This document shows, piece after piece, positions 34,878 through 46,800 of a DNA stretch of 64,000 bases. The notes beneath the pieces were generated by a model that did not search any database, was not told the origin of the DNA, and saw only the letters and a program-made list of their open reading frames with translations. This DNA comes from Bidens hawaiensis. Lineage: Eukaryota; Streptophyta; Magnoliopsida; Asterales; Asteraceae. The position numbers were made by a program, and so were the translations under genes. The DNA is taken from assembly GCA_021521415.1 (NCBI GenBank), contig JAIQDT010005783.1, forward strand, positions 1 through 64,000, in the 5' to 3' direction. Numbering within the stretch: the first letter of the stretch is position 1; each line of letters begins with the position of its first letter.

Positions 34878-37800
34878 CTAGAGCAACAAAATGATTAGAA
34901 TGGCATGTTGTTATTAACAGAATTAACATGATATTGTGTCTAATAGAAATACATTTTGTATCTAAGTTTCTTGTATTTGATATAAAACGAGTATATTAAA
35001 ATAACCAAATATTGGATAAATCAGTAAGCACTTCAGCAGTCTTTTAACTTGTAACAAAATTTTATTAAGAACGGTATTACTTTTTAAGATTAAATAAATA
35101 TTTTGTTCAATGTAAAAATATTTACTGCATAATTCAAAAATTCTCATTTCTTAAGATTGAACTTTTTTTTCCTTGGGGGGTTATGCACTTATGCTTCATC
35201 AAAAGCTAAATCAAGTCATGTCTTAACAGAAAATGAAACATATTTGAAGTCAGGTGTCAAACACATGAGAATTGGTATGAAAAATTTTGTTGCTATAATT
35301 TAGGAAGTAGACCGAGTGGGATGAGCCTCTTTCATACCGCGTCAATCTGGATATAAGGTGAAGAGGTAGGTCCCAGCAGAGCCCAGTTGGACTCGCAAGA
35401 CTCACCTTGAAGAGGGACGTCTGCGCAACGACCAACTGCTTCCGCAGGACCCACCATGCTCAGAGAAGACCTTACGCGCAGTACGCCAGCTGTACCCGCA
35501 GGGAAAGCCTCCCAATGGTGAAGTACCCCGCTTGTTCCCGCAATTGCGGATACAAGCCATCAGGGAAGGCTACCCGCACTGATAGCAAGGCTACACGCAC
35601 AAGGCACTAACTCTTGCTACTTCAGTAGTCACCTGAAGGAATGAGCAAGGCGGGAATACTCCCGCCCAAATGAGCTAGTCCGTATGCTTCTGGAAGATCT
35701 TTTGTACTATACCTGCCAAGGTATGGGCAAAACAGACGATCTGACCAAAACAGCCCATGAACCAATCACAGGGTGACAGCTCACCGACAACAGTACGAGG
35801 AGGAGCACCCTCTAGTACTGTTTGTCACTATTAGCCGCTGCCTACTCACCAACCCTTACTATGGGACGTGCGTAGCCTACAGTTGGTGGAACAGTGCATA
35901 GCCGGCAGTAAAGGAACAGTATACAGCCGACCTTGTCACTACCCGCCGCAGCCTATCCACCAACCAGCATGGCTTGTGCGTAGCCCACTGTTGGTAGAAC
36001 AGGAATACTATTCAGCCGGCTGTACCTTCTTGGAAACCTACTTTCGGCTATAAATACTCCAACACCTTAGAATGGTAAGGACATCATCAGATATCTCATT
36101 ATCTTCTCTAGCAATCTCTTAATATACACTTATATTCAGAGCAATCTAGTCTGATTCTCACGCCGGAGGGTGGTCACAAGGAGGAACCCCCCCTTCTCAG
36201 TGACGAGCTTACGGTGTCTGTTTTGCAGGTCACCTGAAGAACAACTTTCTTTGCTGGACCTCATCCTCGTGGGAAACATCTATTTAACCCCCAGATTATC
36301 CGTAATCTGCCCGGGGTCGATTAGTGTTTCTTCATTGGCGCCATCCGTGCATAAAAGCTAGAACTAATTCTTAGTTTTTTCAAAATTTCTGAAGAAATGG
36401 TTAACGTTACCCCGGTCCCAAAGCCAGTAAGTGATCAAGAAACCCCGGTAACCACAACCCCAGCAACTGGGGGGAACACCGGCGGTTATACAAATTTTAC
36501 GAACACTACCCTGGTTACCCAAGCCGGGACAAGTGCAGTAAACAATATTTCACTGGGGTTCACTGATGCCCAGTTGGAGAAACGGACGAGGGTCCCTCGC
36601 CAAACACTCGATCAAGTTAAGGCGTGGGCCGAAGCACGTCAGAAAGAGTTCCAAGCTGAGTTGGATGAACGCTTGCGTTCACTTCAACAGGCTGACGAAT
36701 TCGGCAGTACTCGCCGACATCTCAACATGAACAGTGAGTGCGAGTACTCGGACGATGAGCGGGAAGAATCCGATACCGACGCAAACCCTCGCCATAAGGC
36801 AAAAGGGAAGCGTAAGGAAACGGACTTCCAACCGACAAGGAATTTTGGAGAAACCTTTAAACCAACGAACGCGGGGAGAAACCCACGTGACTTCTCCAAA
36901 ACCTTTAGACCAACTGCTGCAAATGCAGGAAAGTCCAAGTTTGCAAGGGACATTGCGGAAGCAATCGCCCCGAGAAGTGCCAAACAAACGTAGAAACCCG
37001 GTACTCTACCCTCGAAAAATTAGTCTTAGCACTTATACACGCTTCACGCAGGTTAAGACGATATTTCCAGGGTCACCCAATCACCATTCTCTCCAACTTC
37101 AAACTTGCAAACGTTCTACGCAAACCCGAGTTATCGGGACGCCTAGCCAAATGGGCAATTGAGTTGGGGGAATACGCGATAAAGTATAAGCCAAGACCAG
37201 CCATAAAAGGCCAGGTTTTGGCCGACTTTATTGCGGAAGTGCCTGCATCGCGGGAAAAAGAGTGCCAGGAAGAGGCTCAACCCTCTCCAGCATAGGACAT
37301 CAATGATGTCTGGCGACTCTACACTGATGGAGCAGCTAGTAACGAGGGTTCAGGCGCAGGGCTGAAACTAACCAACCCAGCAGGCCAAGAATACAGTTAC
37401 GCTATTCGACTGGATTTTTCCAAGTAGGAATAACTAAGCCGAGTATAAAGCATTCTTGGGCGGGCTGAGAATTGCGCGTAAGATGGGAGTGAAACACTTG
37501 GAAGCCCACGTGGATTCCATGTTAGTAGCCAATCAAATCAACGGGACGTACACGGCCGTGAACGACACAATGGCCCTGTACCTAGCACAAGCAAAAACCC
37601 TTATGCGCGATTTTAACGATTGCAAAGTCATACACGTCAAGCGTAGTGAAAACAAATCTGCGGATGCGTTAAGCAAGCTTGCATCATTAGCCTTCACCCA
37701 CTTGGGAAAGGACATCCGCATTGAACTCCTCGAGGCACCTTCGGTCCCGCACAAGGAAATTTGTGTCATCCAAACCGGCACAGAAACGTGGATGACACCA

Positions 37801-40800
37801 ATAATAAAATACCTTGCGGCGGGTACACTACCAGAGTCAAAAACACAGGCAAGAAAACTACGCTGTAAAGCACTGAATTATCAACTCATCGATGACATCC
37901 TTTACAGACGTAACTTTCTTGGCCCACTCTTAAGATGTGTAGACAACCAAGATGCTGACTACCTCCTAAGGGAAGTACACGAAGGCATCTGTGGAGTACA
38001 CGCAGGTCCACGCGCTGTTGTAGCTAAGCTAAACAACGCGGGATACTTTTGGCCGGGGATGCATACGGATGCGCTGGCATACATAAGAAAATGCAGGTCT
38101 TGTCAGCTCTACGCACCCAACACGCATCGCCCGAAGAATGAACTTGTTCCAGTCACCTCTTCATGGCCATTTCAGAAGTGGGCCATCGATGTGACAGGCC
38201 CATTTCCTACAGCAGCAGGAAATGTTCAGTTCCTAGTGGTAGCCATCGACTACTTCACCAAGTGGATAGAAGCAAAACCCTTAGCCCAAACAACCGCGAA
38301 ACATATCAAAAAATTTATTTGGGAATTTATTATTTGTCGTTTTGGACTTCCACAGAATTTGGTGAGCGATAACGGCACCAACTTTGCTGACAAGAAGCTA
38401 CAAAAGTGGCTGGAAGAACTTCAAATCACCCACACTTTTACCTCAGTGGCGCACCCGCAGGGTAATGGTGAGGTAGAAAGAGCAAATAAGAGCATCGTCG
38501 AAGGCATAAAGAAAAGACTCTTGGAACACAGATCCGGCTGGGTGGACGAGCTTCCGCACGTCCATTGGGCAAACAGAACGCTGAAAAAGGCCAGTACGGG
38601 AGAAACCCCGTTCAGTCTCACTTATGGCACTGAAGCCATGGTCCCGGTCGAAATTGGTTTACCCTCACCAAGGGTCTTGATTCAGCCAGAAGACAATGAT
38701 GCAGAAAGACGGTTAGACCTTATGCTAACCGAGGAACGCAGAGACTTAGCCGCAGTGCGTGAAGAGAACTACAAGCGACAAATGCAAAAGTACTACAACA
38801 CGCGGGTAAAACTCTGCAACTTCAATGTAGGAGACTACATACTGCGTAACAACGAGGCTTCGAACCAACAACGCCCAGGAAAACTGGCCCCGGTCTGGGA
38901 AGGGCCATACATTATCAAAGAAGTTCTGGGAAAGGGCGCATACCGGCTCGAAAGGCTCGATGGCACTCCCATCCCAAGAACATGGAATGGAGCTCAATTA
39001 CGCAAATGTTACATGTAGATCAATTCCAAACTTGTAAAGAAAAGGCCTAGAGCCACTTCTAATGGAAATGATTCTCCTTTCACAATGTGTTGATAGCCTT
39101 ACCTTTATACTTATGAACTTCCCACACTGATGTGCCGGTATTCACCGCATAAATATGGGAAGAAGTCGTTACGTGTGGAAGGCGGCAAAACCCGCATAAA
39201 CACAAAACGGTAAAAATTTCAAAAGTTTAAGGAAAACCTTCACGCAGGTCAGATGTAGGCAAAGTTAAGCCATCCTACTAAGTGCAAGTGACGGTCTTAC
39301 CCGCACAATCACGAATAAGGAGGCAAAACTTCAACCTATTATCTACCACGTTCAAAGGTTAACTTATTCTGCACTTAGAAAATTTCAAAGGAAAAGATGA
39401 GGAAAACTTCCACGCAGGTCAAATATAAGTAAAGTTAAGCCATCCTACTAAGTGTGACGGTCATACCCGCACAATCAAGAAAGAGGAAGCGAAACAAACT
39501 TATAATTTGCCACGTTAAAAAGTTAACTTATCTAAGAAATTGCTAAGTTAAATCAAAACATGCGTAAAATAAACAAGGCAAGGAATTAACACAATCTTTA
39601 TTCCATCAAAATTCAAATATTACAAAAATTGCTGGGTGCATACCCGCATACAAAAGAAGCTATACAAAAATAAAAATCTACTCTAATGGTGGAAAGGGAT
39701 CTTCAGGATCAAGCTTCAGGACCACTTCCACTTGGACCCGCACCATCAGTAGAGCGTGGCGGTTCAAGGAAAGCTTTATGGATAGCTAGCCCATCATCAG
39801 CAGCAGCGACTTCGTTCACCTTCTCCACCACCGGATGCGGGAAGGCGGTATACTGGTTCACTGCTTGGTCATAAACAGCTTCAGTATCCACATCATACAA
39901 AGAAAAGTTGGAAGGCGGGATGCCTTTCTCAACAAACCCTAGACCAAGCAGGAAGCCGGCCTTTTCCTCATCCTCATGAGAAGCGTTGAGGGCTGCGCTC
40001 ATGGCATCGTCGTATGATGTGTCCGTAAAGACTCGATGCACAACCTACAAGAAAAAATACAAGTATCAAAACCTTTTCTATTTACAAAGAAAAGCGTAAA
40101 GACATTATGAGGTTAAGCTTACCTGAGACAACGCTTCTCGAAGAAGCCATTCCTTGGCAACCGGAGCCTCTTGGAGGGCGGCTTGAGCTTGGTTACGGGC
40201 GCGTTCGGCTTCACTTTTATTGAGGTTGGCAAGCAACACTTCCTTTGCAGCAGCCTCTTCAACGCCCTTTTAGCTTCCGCTCAATGTGGTCAAGCACGCC
40301 CCTCTGGTCCAAGATCTCTTGGAGCTTCTTGGCGTCTTCCATCGCCAAGGCATCATGAGCCTGTTGGAGCGCCTCTAGTTTGGCTTTAAGTTCCTCATTC
40401 TCTAGGTGTAGAGGCTCAGCAACAGCTTCAGCCTTGGTGGCCCTCTCGGTTGCGTTCCGTGCAGTTTCCTTAGCCAGCCGAAGCTGTTCGTTAACAGCTT
40501 GGGCAGCCTTGGAACGGGCCTCGAGCCGGGCCTGAACTTCAACCTCGAGGGCCTTGAAGGCCTTCTCCTTTTCCGCAGCCACTGCGGTAAGCCTCCTATT
40601 CTCCTCCCGGACAGCCCGCGCCTGAGCTACTTCTTGGATGCGAGCTGCTTTTAACTTGTCGTTTTCACGACAAAGCAGCTCGACGCGCGGCTGCATCCGG
40701 GCCAGGAGAACTTAAAGCTCGTTGGTTAGCCTACCCTCCTGGTAGCTAGCCATGGCTTCCCCCAACGCACCACTGGGAGCTGCGTGACGAGCCCACTCCA

Positions 40801-43800
40801 CGCACTCCACAGGCGTGCGAAAGGTTGTTCCTCGGCGGATGTTCCATCGTGGAACATACACTTCATTGGAATCCGACACTACAAAAAACAAAATGCAGTT
40901 AGGAAAAGATGATATATATAAAAAAAAAAAAAAGGCCAAAAGAACCCTACGCACCTGTAGGGTCGACAACAGGCCGATAGCCGCCAAACTCATCACCTGA
41001 ACCCAAGGGAAATCCGTCCAAGAGGTCAGGCAGATGGGAAGGAGGCAGAGGTTGGCGAGAAGCCCCAAGCATACCTGAAGGATCGGCCGTCGTTGCCGAT
41101 GACGGAGGAGGCATGGTGAAGGCCGCCGCGGTAGTAGAAACCAACGGAGGCGAACTCACCGTAGGTGAACTCGCAACCCTGGTCGCCGCTGCGGAGTCCG
41201 CAGAAAAAGTAACCGCCAGCTCAGTGAAAGATTCAGTATATATGGCACTGACAGCCGGCGGTGATGTCATCACAGTTGGAACAGTTGGCTCAACGGGGTG
41301 AGCAACTGAACCAACTGAAGCAGGCGCAGCCGCCTGGGTCGTCGCCTCAGGTAGGCTGACCAAGCCTACCGTCATGGGTCCGGAGGTACTCCTCCCCGCT
41401 CCACCCTGGAATGCGGTAGCATCCACGCTTACACAAAGAAGATAAGTATTAATGATGGAAAGCTATGAAGTTAAAAATAAAGGAAGTTTGTACTTACGGG
41501 TTTTCTTGAGCCTAAAAGTGCGGACAGGCGGGGACGAACCCGATGGAGCCGGCCTCTTTACGCCGCTCACCGTCGTCATCCTGGGCTCTCCGGAGGTGAC
41601 AGTCGTCGCAGCCTCCGGAGTAGTGGTCCTATCACCACCAGGGTTCCCCGCCACCTCCTCGCTCTCGGTCTCTGAATCAGACCGAGGCACCGGATCGGCA
41701 GTGGAAGCCACCTTCGCCTTTCCCTTCCCGCCGGCAGCCTTCTTCTTCCGCACCAACGGAGGACCATCTGCGGATTCCTCATCAGAACACAAGATTAGAG
41801 GAATTCCAGCAGAGGTTTCAGCATTGAGGGGTCGAGGGTTGAATAACGCCTTACCTGGCCGCCTGGCGCTCAGGATCTCGTGGCCTGGCGGGTAGACCTC
41901 CACGAACCGATCCGCCGTCTGTTCAAGGATGGGCAACTCGTTCTCATCTAGAGCACGAGTACCCATCCGAGCGGGACTATCAGCCTCCCGCGGATGCAGG
42001 AGCGACTGCAAGTCGTTCCCCTCTAAAATAAAAGAAAAACAGTTAGAAGACAAACCTATATAAACAAAGAAGACAGAGCATACCGTAAGGGACAGAGTTC
42101 AAACCGTATTCAAGGACGATCGGGATCTTTTGCGCCTCCGCATCCTTCCACACCCGACTCATCCCGAGCATCACCATCCCGGACTCCGCAAAGCGGTAAA
42201 CCGGAGATTGGACTCGGGAAATCTTTGAGAACCATTCCGCCTCCTGGTAGTTGGAGGCGTGAAGGCTGGGGAGTGCTTGCCCATTCTTGAACTTCATGGC
42301 AAGGGGGATGGCGCGAGCGGAGATATAAAAGAACTCCCGCTTCCATGAACGAAGACTGCGCTCGGTTGCGCAAATCTTCAAACCCTTGATCCGGGTTATC
42401 AGAGTATACCACCCCTGGATGCACCTCCAAGAGTAGAAGGTCATCAGGCGGTCGACGAAGGGCTCAACGCCCAGAATCCGGCACACCCACTCGAAGTGGC
42501 GAATCTTCGCGATCGCTATCGGGTGTACCTCGGTCAGGTGTACACCGTGCCACTCCAGAACACGGTACACAAACTTCGTCAAGGGGAACCTAAGATTCCC
42601 ATAGACAGAGAATGCGGCATATACCCCGATCTTGCCTCTGGGGGCATCATACACCGTCTGATGAGGTTCAGGAAACTCGGGCTCGAAAGACTCGAGCATG
42701 AACTTCCTGACGATGTACTGATATAGATCGACAGGCAGAGCACACTGGCACTCGCCAGCAGTACTCTTGTCATCCTTGTCGGACGTGGATGACGGGTTCT
42801 CGGCGTACCCCCCAGCCTCCTGGGCTGTAGCCTCAAGATCGTGAGCAGAAGACATCTTGCAGGTATGAAAGAAGAGAACGATTTCAAGAGAATGCTCGAC
42901 TGAAAAGGTGAGTATTCGCCGGAAATCGTTTTGAAGATGAAGAGAAAAGTGAAAGTGTGGATTACAAAGGACCCTCTCCCCCTTTATATACTAATCGCAA
43001 TCAATGCGATGAATTTAATGCGGAAGAGAGAGAAATCGCAGGTGCAATGAAACTATGACACGTGGCAAAGAGCAAGCTGGCAACAGCTGTTGAAAGGACG
43101 CGTGCCATTAATTTCGCGGCCACGCGCCCGAAAATTCGCGCCCACGCGCCTGAAAAAGCGCCTGGAATGACCATATACTGTCACGTCGCCATAACTTCCT
43201 GCACGTCCTGACACTGTCAGAAGAAACCGTCGGACGACGTTTCAATAGTTTGGACTGTTCTTATCCTTTCACCAACTCTTCGAATTTCAAAATTTCAAAA
43301 AGATTCAAAAGCGGGAAAATACCCCTTACCTTGGCAACCAAGTAACTATAAGACAGGTGCGAGTACAGTGTTAAGGCAAAACCCTTCACATACTTAGCAC
43401 CCGCAGGGAATTGACGCCAGGAATACCTTGGAAGTAAAGTAACCGTAAGACGAGTGCGGGTACAGTGTCAAGGCAAAACCCTTCACATACTTAGCGCTCC
43501 GCGGGGAATTCAAACCAAGAAGGATCTTCTGGGCCATGCTTGCGGAAACGGGAATAACATCCCCGCATAGCGGGAACGTTGAGAACTATATTGTTTGAAA
43601 CTCCAAGATGGAATTGGTGGTTTTAACATAATTGATCACTATGTTCAAAACTACCAAAACCCCATGGAGAATCCACACAAGTGGGACTCAACGCTCCTGA
43701 CTTGCGAGGAGGTTACAGACCTACCCGCTTCATACCCAAAGATCAAGCAGAAAAGTCGGGAATTTCTGCGTGACTTTAGGAAAACTGCGGGAAGAATCCC

Positions 43801-46800
43801 CACGGAAAACCTTAAAACTAAAAACCCTTTTCAAAACCCCTTGCTAAAGTCCAAAAGTTCACCTCACTTATTAATAATTCATGAAAAGAACATTGGACTG
43901 GGGGGACTTGAAGAGGTAGGTCCCAGGAGAGCCCAGTTGGACCCGCAAGACTCACCTTGAAGAGGGACGTCTGCGCAACGACCAACTGCTTCCGCAGGAC
44001 CCACCATGCTCAGAGAAGACCTTACGCGCAGTACGCCAGCTGTACCCGCAGGGAAAGCCTCCCAATGGTGAAGTACCCCGCTTGTTCCCGCAATTGCGGA
44101 TACAAGCCATCAGGGAAGGCTACCCGCACTGATAGCAAGGCTACACGCACAAGGCACTAACTCTTGCTACTTCAGTAGTCACCTGAAGGAATGAGCAAGG
44201 CGGGAATACTCCCGCCCAAATGAGCCAGTCCGTATGCTTCTGGAAGATCTTTTAACTCAATGTCTGGCATGTCAAGAAACAAAGCACCACATTTTTCGCT
44301 CATGTAAAATCGTTTTCTCTGTTTGAGTTCAATCACAAGATGGTGGACCATAGAAATCTCTAATATCAATAATTCAAAGTGTCATTTTTCGGTCTAGCAG
44401 ATTTTACTCAAGAAAATTTGAGAATTATAATCATTTTTAACGTCAAATGGTAAATAACCTTAAGAGGTGAGACTGTTACCCCTTTTATTTATTTGGATTT
44501 CAAATGGAAATAAATATACAATCATCCACCTTCAATGAATGTAGAAAAAAGAATGAAAAACTTTCTATTAACGGGCGATAATTAAAGGAGCACTATGAGA
44601 AATGCAATTATTCAAGTGTGCTGATAAAGAATTTTCTACTTTGAGCTACAATTATTAATACTAACAAATAAAAAAAATTAAGAATTAAATTTATAGTAAG
44701 TTAGGCTAATGGATTTAATGTGTATTATAAACTTTTTTAAAACCATAAGAACTTGTACATAATATGTGTTAGTTTTAAGAGGACGGGTACATAGATATAT
44801 TCGATCAATATACTATGTTTCTTATGCATGTATTTACAACTAAATATGAACTTCTTTTTTGCGTTTAATTTTGTTTACTGAAGAAACACTAACCGAACCC
44901 CGGACAGATTACTGGTAACCTGGGGGTTGGAGAGATGTTTCCCACGAGGGGTTAGACCCTTGGAAGATGGTTCTTCTGATAACCTGCAAAACAGACACCG
45001 TGAGCTCGTCACTGAGAAGGGGGGGGGTTCCTCCTTGTGACCACCCTCCGGCGTGAGAATCAGACTAGATTGCTCTTTAAATATAAAAGTATATTAAGAG
45101 ATTGCTAGAGCAGATATCAGGTATAATATGATAATAATGTAGTAAGATGATAAGATGAGATGGTCATACCATTTGTGGTATTTATAGCCGAAGGTAGGTT
45201 TCCAAAGAGGTATGGCCGGCTGCAACAGTGTTCCTGTTCCACCAACAGTAGCCTACGCACGTGCCCTGCTGGTAGTTGGTGGGTAGGTAGCGGCTGATAG
45301 GGACCAGGCCTGCTGTATACTATTCCTGTTCCACCAACTGACGGCTACGCACGTGGTATGGCAGTAGTTGGTGAGTAGGCAGCGGCTAATAGTGATACAG
45401 TACAGGAGCATGCTGCTCGCCATACTGTATCAGTGAGCTGTCGTATCTCTGATCAGATCTTTCGCCCATACCTCGTCAGGTACAGTAAAAGATCCTTCAG
45501 TATACGGACTGGCTTATTTGGGCGGGAGTATTCCCCCTCCCGCCTCTGTGCGGGATTGCTCCCGGCTTGGCTCATTCCTTCAGGTGACACTGAATGATGG
45601 AGAGCTAAGTGCCTTGTGCGTGTAGCCATGCTGCGCGGGTGGCCTTCCCTAATGGCTTGTATCCGAGGCTGCGGGGACAGGCGGAGTCCTTCACCATTGG
45701 GAGGCATTTCCTGCGGGACCAGCTTGCGTACTGCGCGTAAGGACGTCACGTCTCTGAGCATGGTTGGTCCTGCGGATCCAGTTGGTCTCTGCGCAGACGT
45801 CCCTGTTTAAGGTGAGTCTTGCGGGTCCAACTGGGCTCTGCTGGGACCTACCTCTTCAAGTCCCCCCAGTCCAATGTTCTTCTCATGAGTGTTTAATAAA
45901 GTGAGGTGAACTTTTGGACTTGAGCAAAGGGTTTTGAAAAGGGTTTTGTAAGGTTTTCCATGGGGATTCTTTCCGCGGAAGTCCTTGTCACTTGCAGAAA
46001 TGCCCGAGTTTCCTGCTTGGTCTTTGGGTATGATGCGGGTAGGTCTGTAACCTCCTCGCAAGTCAGGAGCATTGAGTCCCAGTTGTATGTATTTTCCATG
46101 AGGTTTTGGTAGTTTTGAACATAGTGATCAATTATGTTAAGACCACCAATTCCGTCTTGGAGCTTCAAACAACGTAGTTCTCGACGTTCCCGCTATGCGG
46201 GGATGTTATTTCCGTTTCCGCAAGCATTGCCCAGAAGATCCTTGGTTTCAATTCCCAGCGGAGCGCTAGGTATGTGAAGGGTTTTGCCTTAACACTGTAC
46301 CTGCGCTCGTCTTACGGTTACTTTACTTCCAAGGTATTCCTGGCGTCAATTCCCTGCGGGTGCTAGGTATATGAAGGGTTTTGCCTTTACACTGTACCCG
46401 CACCCGTCTTATAGTTACTTGGTTGCCGAGGTACTTGGCTTCAATTCCCTGCGGGTGCTAGGTATGTGAAGGGTTTTGCCTTAACACTGTACCCGCATCC
46501 GTCTTACGGTTACTTGTTCACCAAGGTTTTCTTGGCTTCAATTCCCTGCGGGTGCTAGGTATGTGAAGGGTTTTGCCTTAACACTGTACCCGCAGCCGTC
46601 TTACGGTTACTTGTTTGCCAAGGTTTATTTGGCTTCAATTCCCTGCGGGTGCTAGGTATGTGAAGGGTTTTGCCTTTACACTGTACCCGCATCCGTCTTA
46701 CGGTTACTTGCTTGCCAAGGGGTAAGAGGTATTTTCCCGCTTACTTTTTAATATTTTCGAATTTTGAATTTTGAAATTCGAAGAGTTGGTGAAAAGATAA

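Larger units (their letters stand above)
35359..44253 (+). mobile_element. Tat-lineage Ty3/gypsy element A, damaged
   Basis: It contains, in order, a 976-bp 5' LTR, a primer site TTGGCGCCATCC, a gag N-terminus, RNase H and integrase. Then come tandem repeats, an antisense multi-exon gene, more tandem repeats, a polypurine tract, and only the first 345 bp of the 3' LTR. The span from within gag to the end of RT is deleted. Three substitutions separate the 345 bp shared by both LTRs, so it is older than element B. It lies antisense to the phytocyanin gene, within its intron. The Tat assignment rests on the extra RNase H, the primer site and the antisense gene. Confidence 0.88.

Noticed and set aside
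35407..35610. Identical 67-residue frames at 35407 and 43957, and repeated frames in the element B LTRs
   Set aside because: They lie inside LTRs and are identical because the LTRs are; nothing suggests translation.
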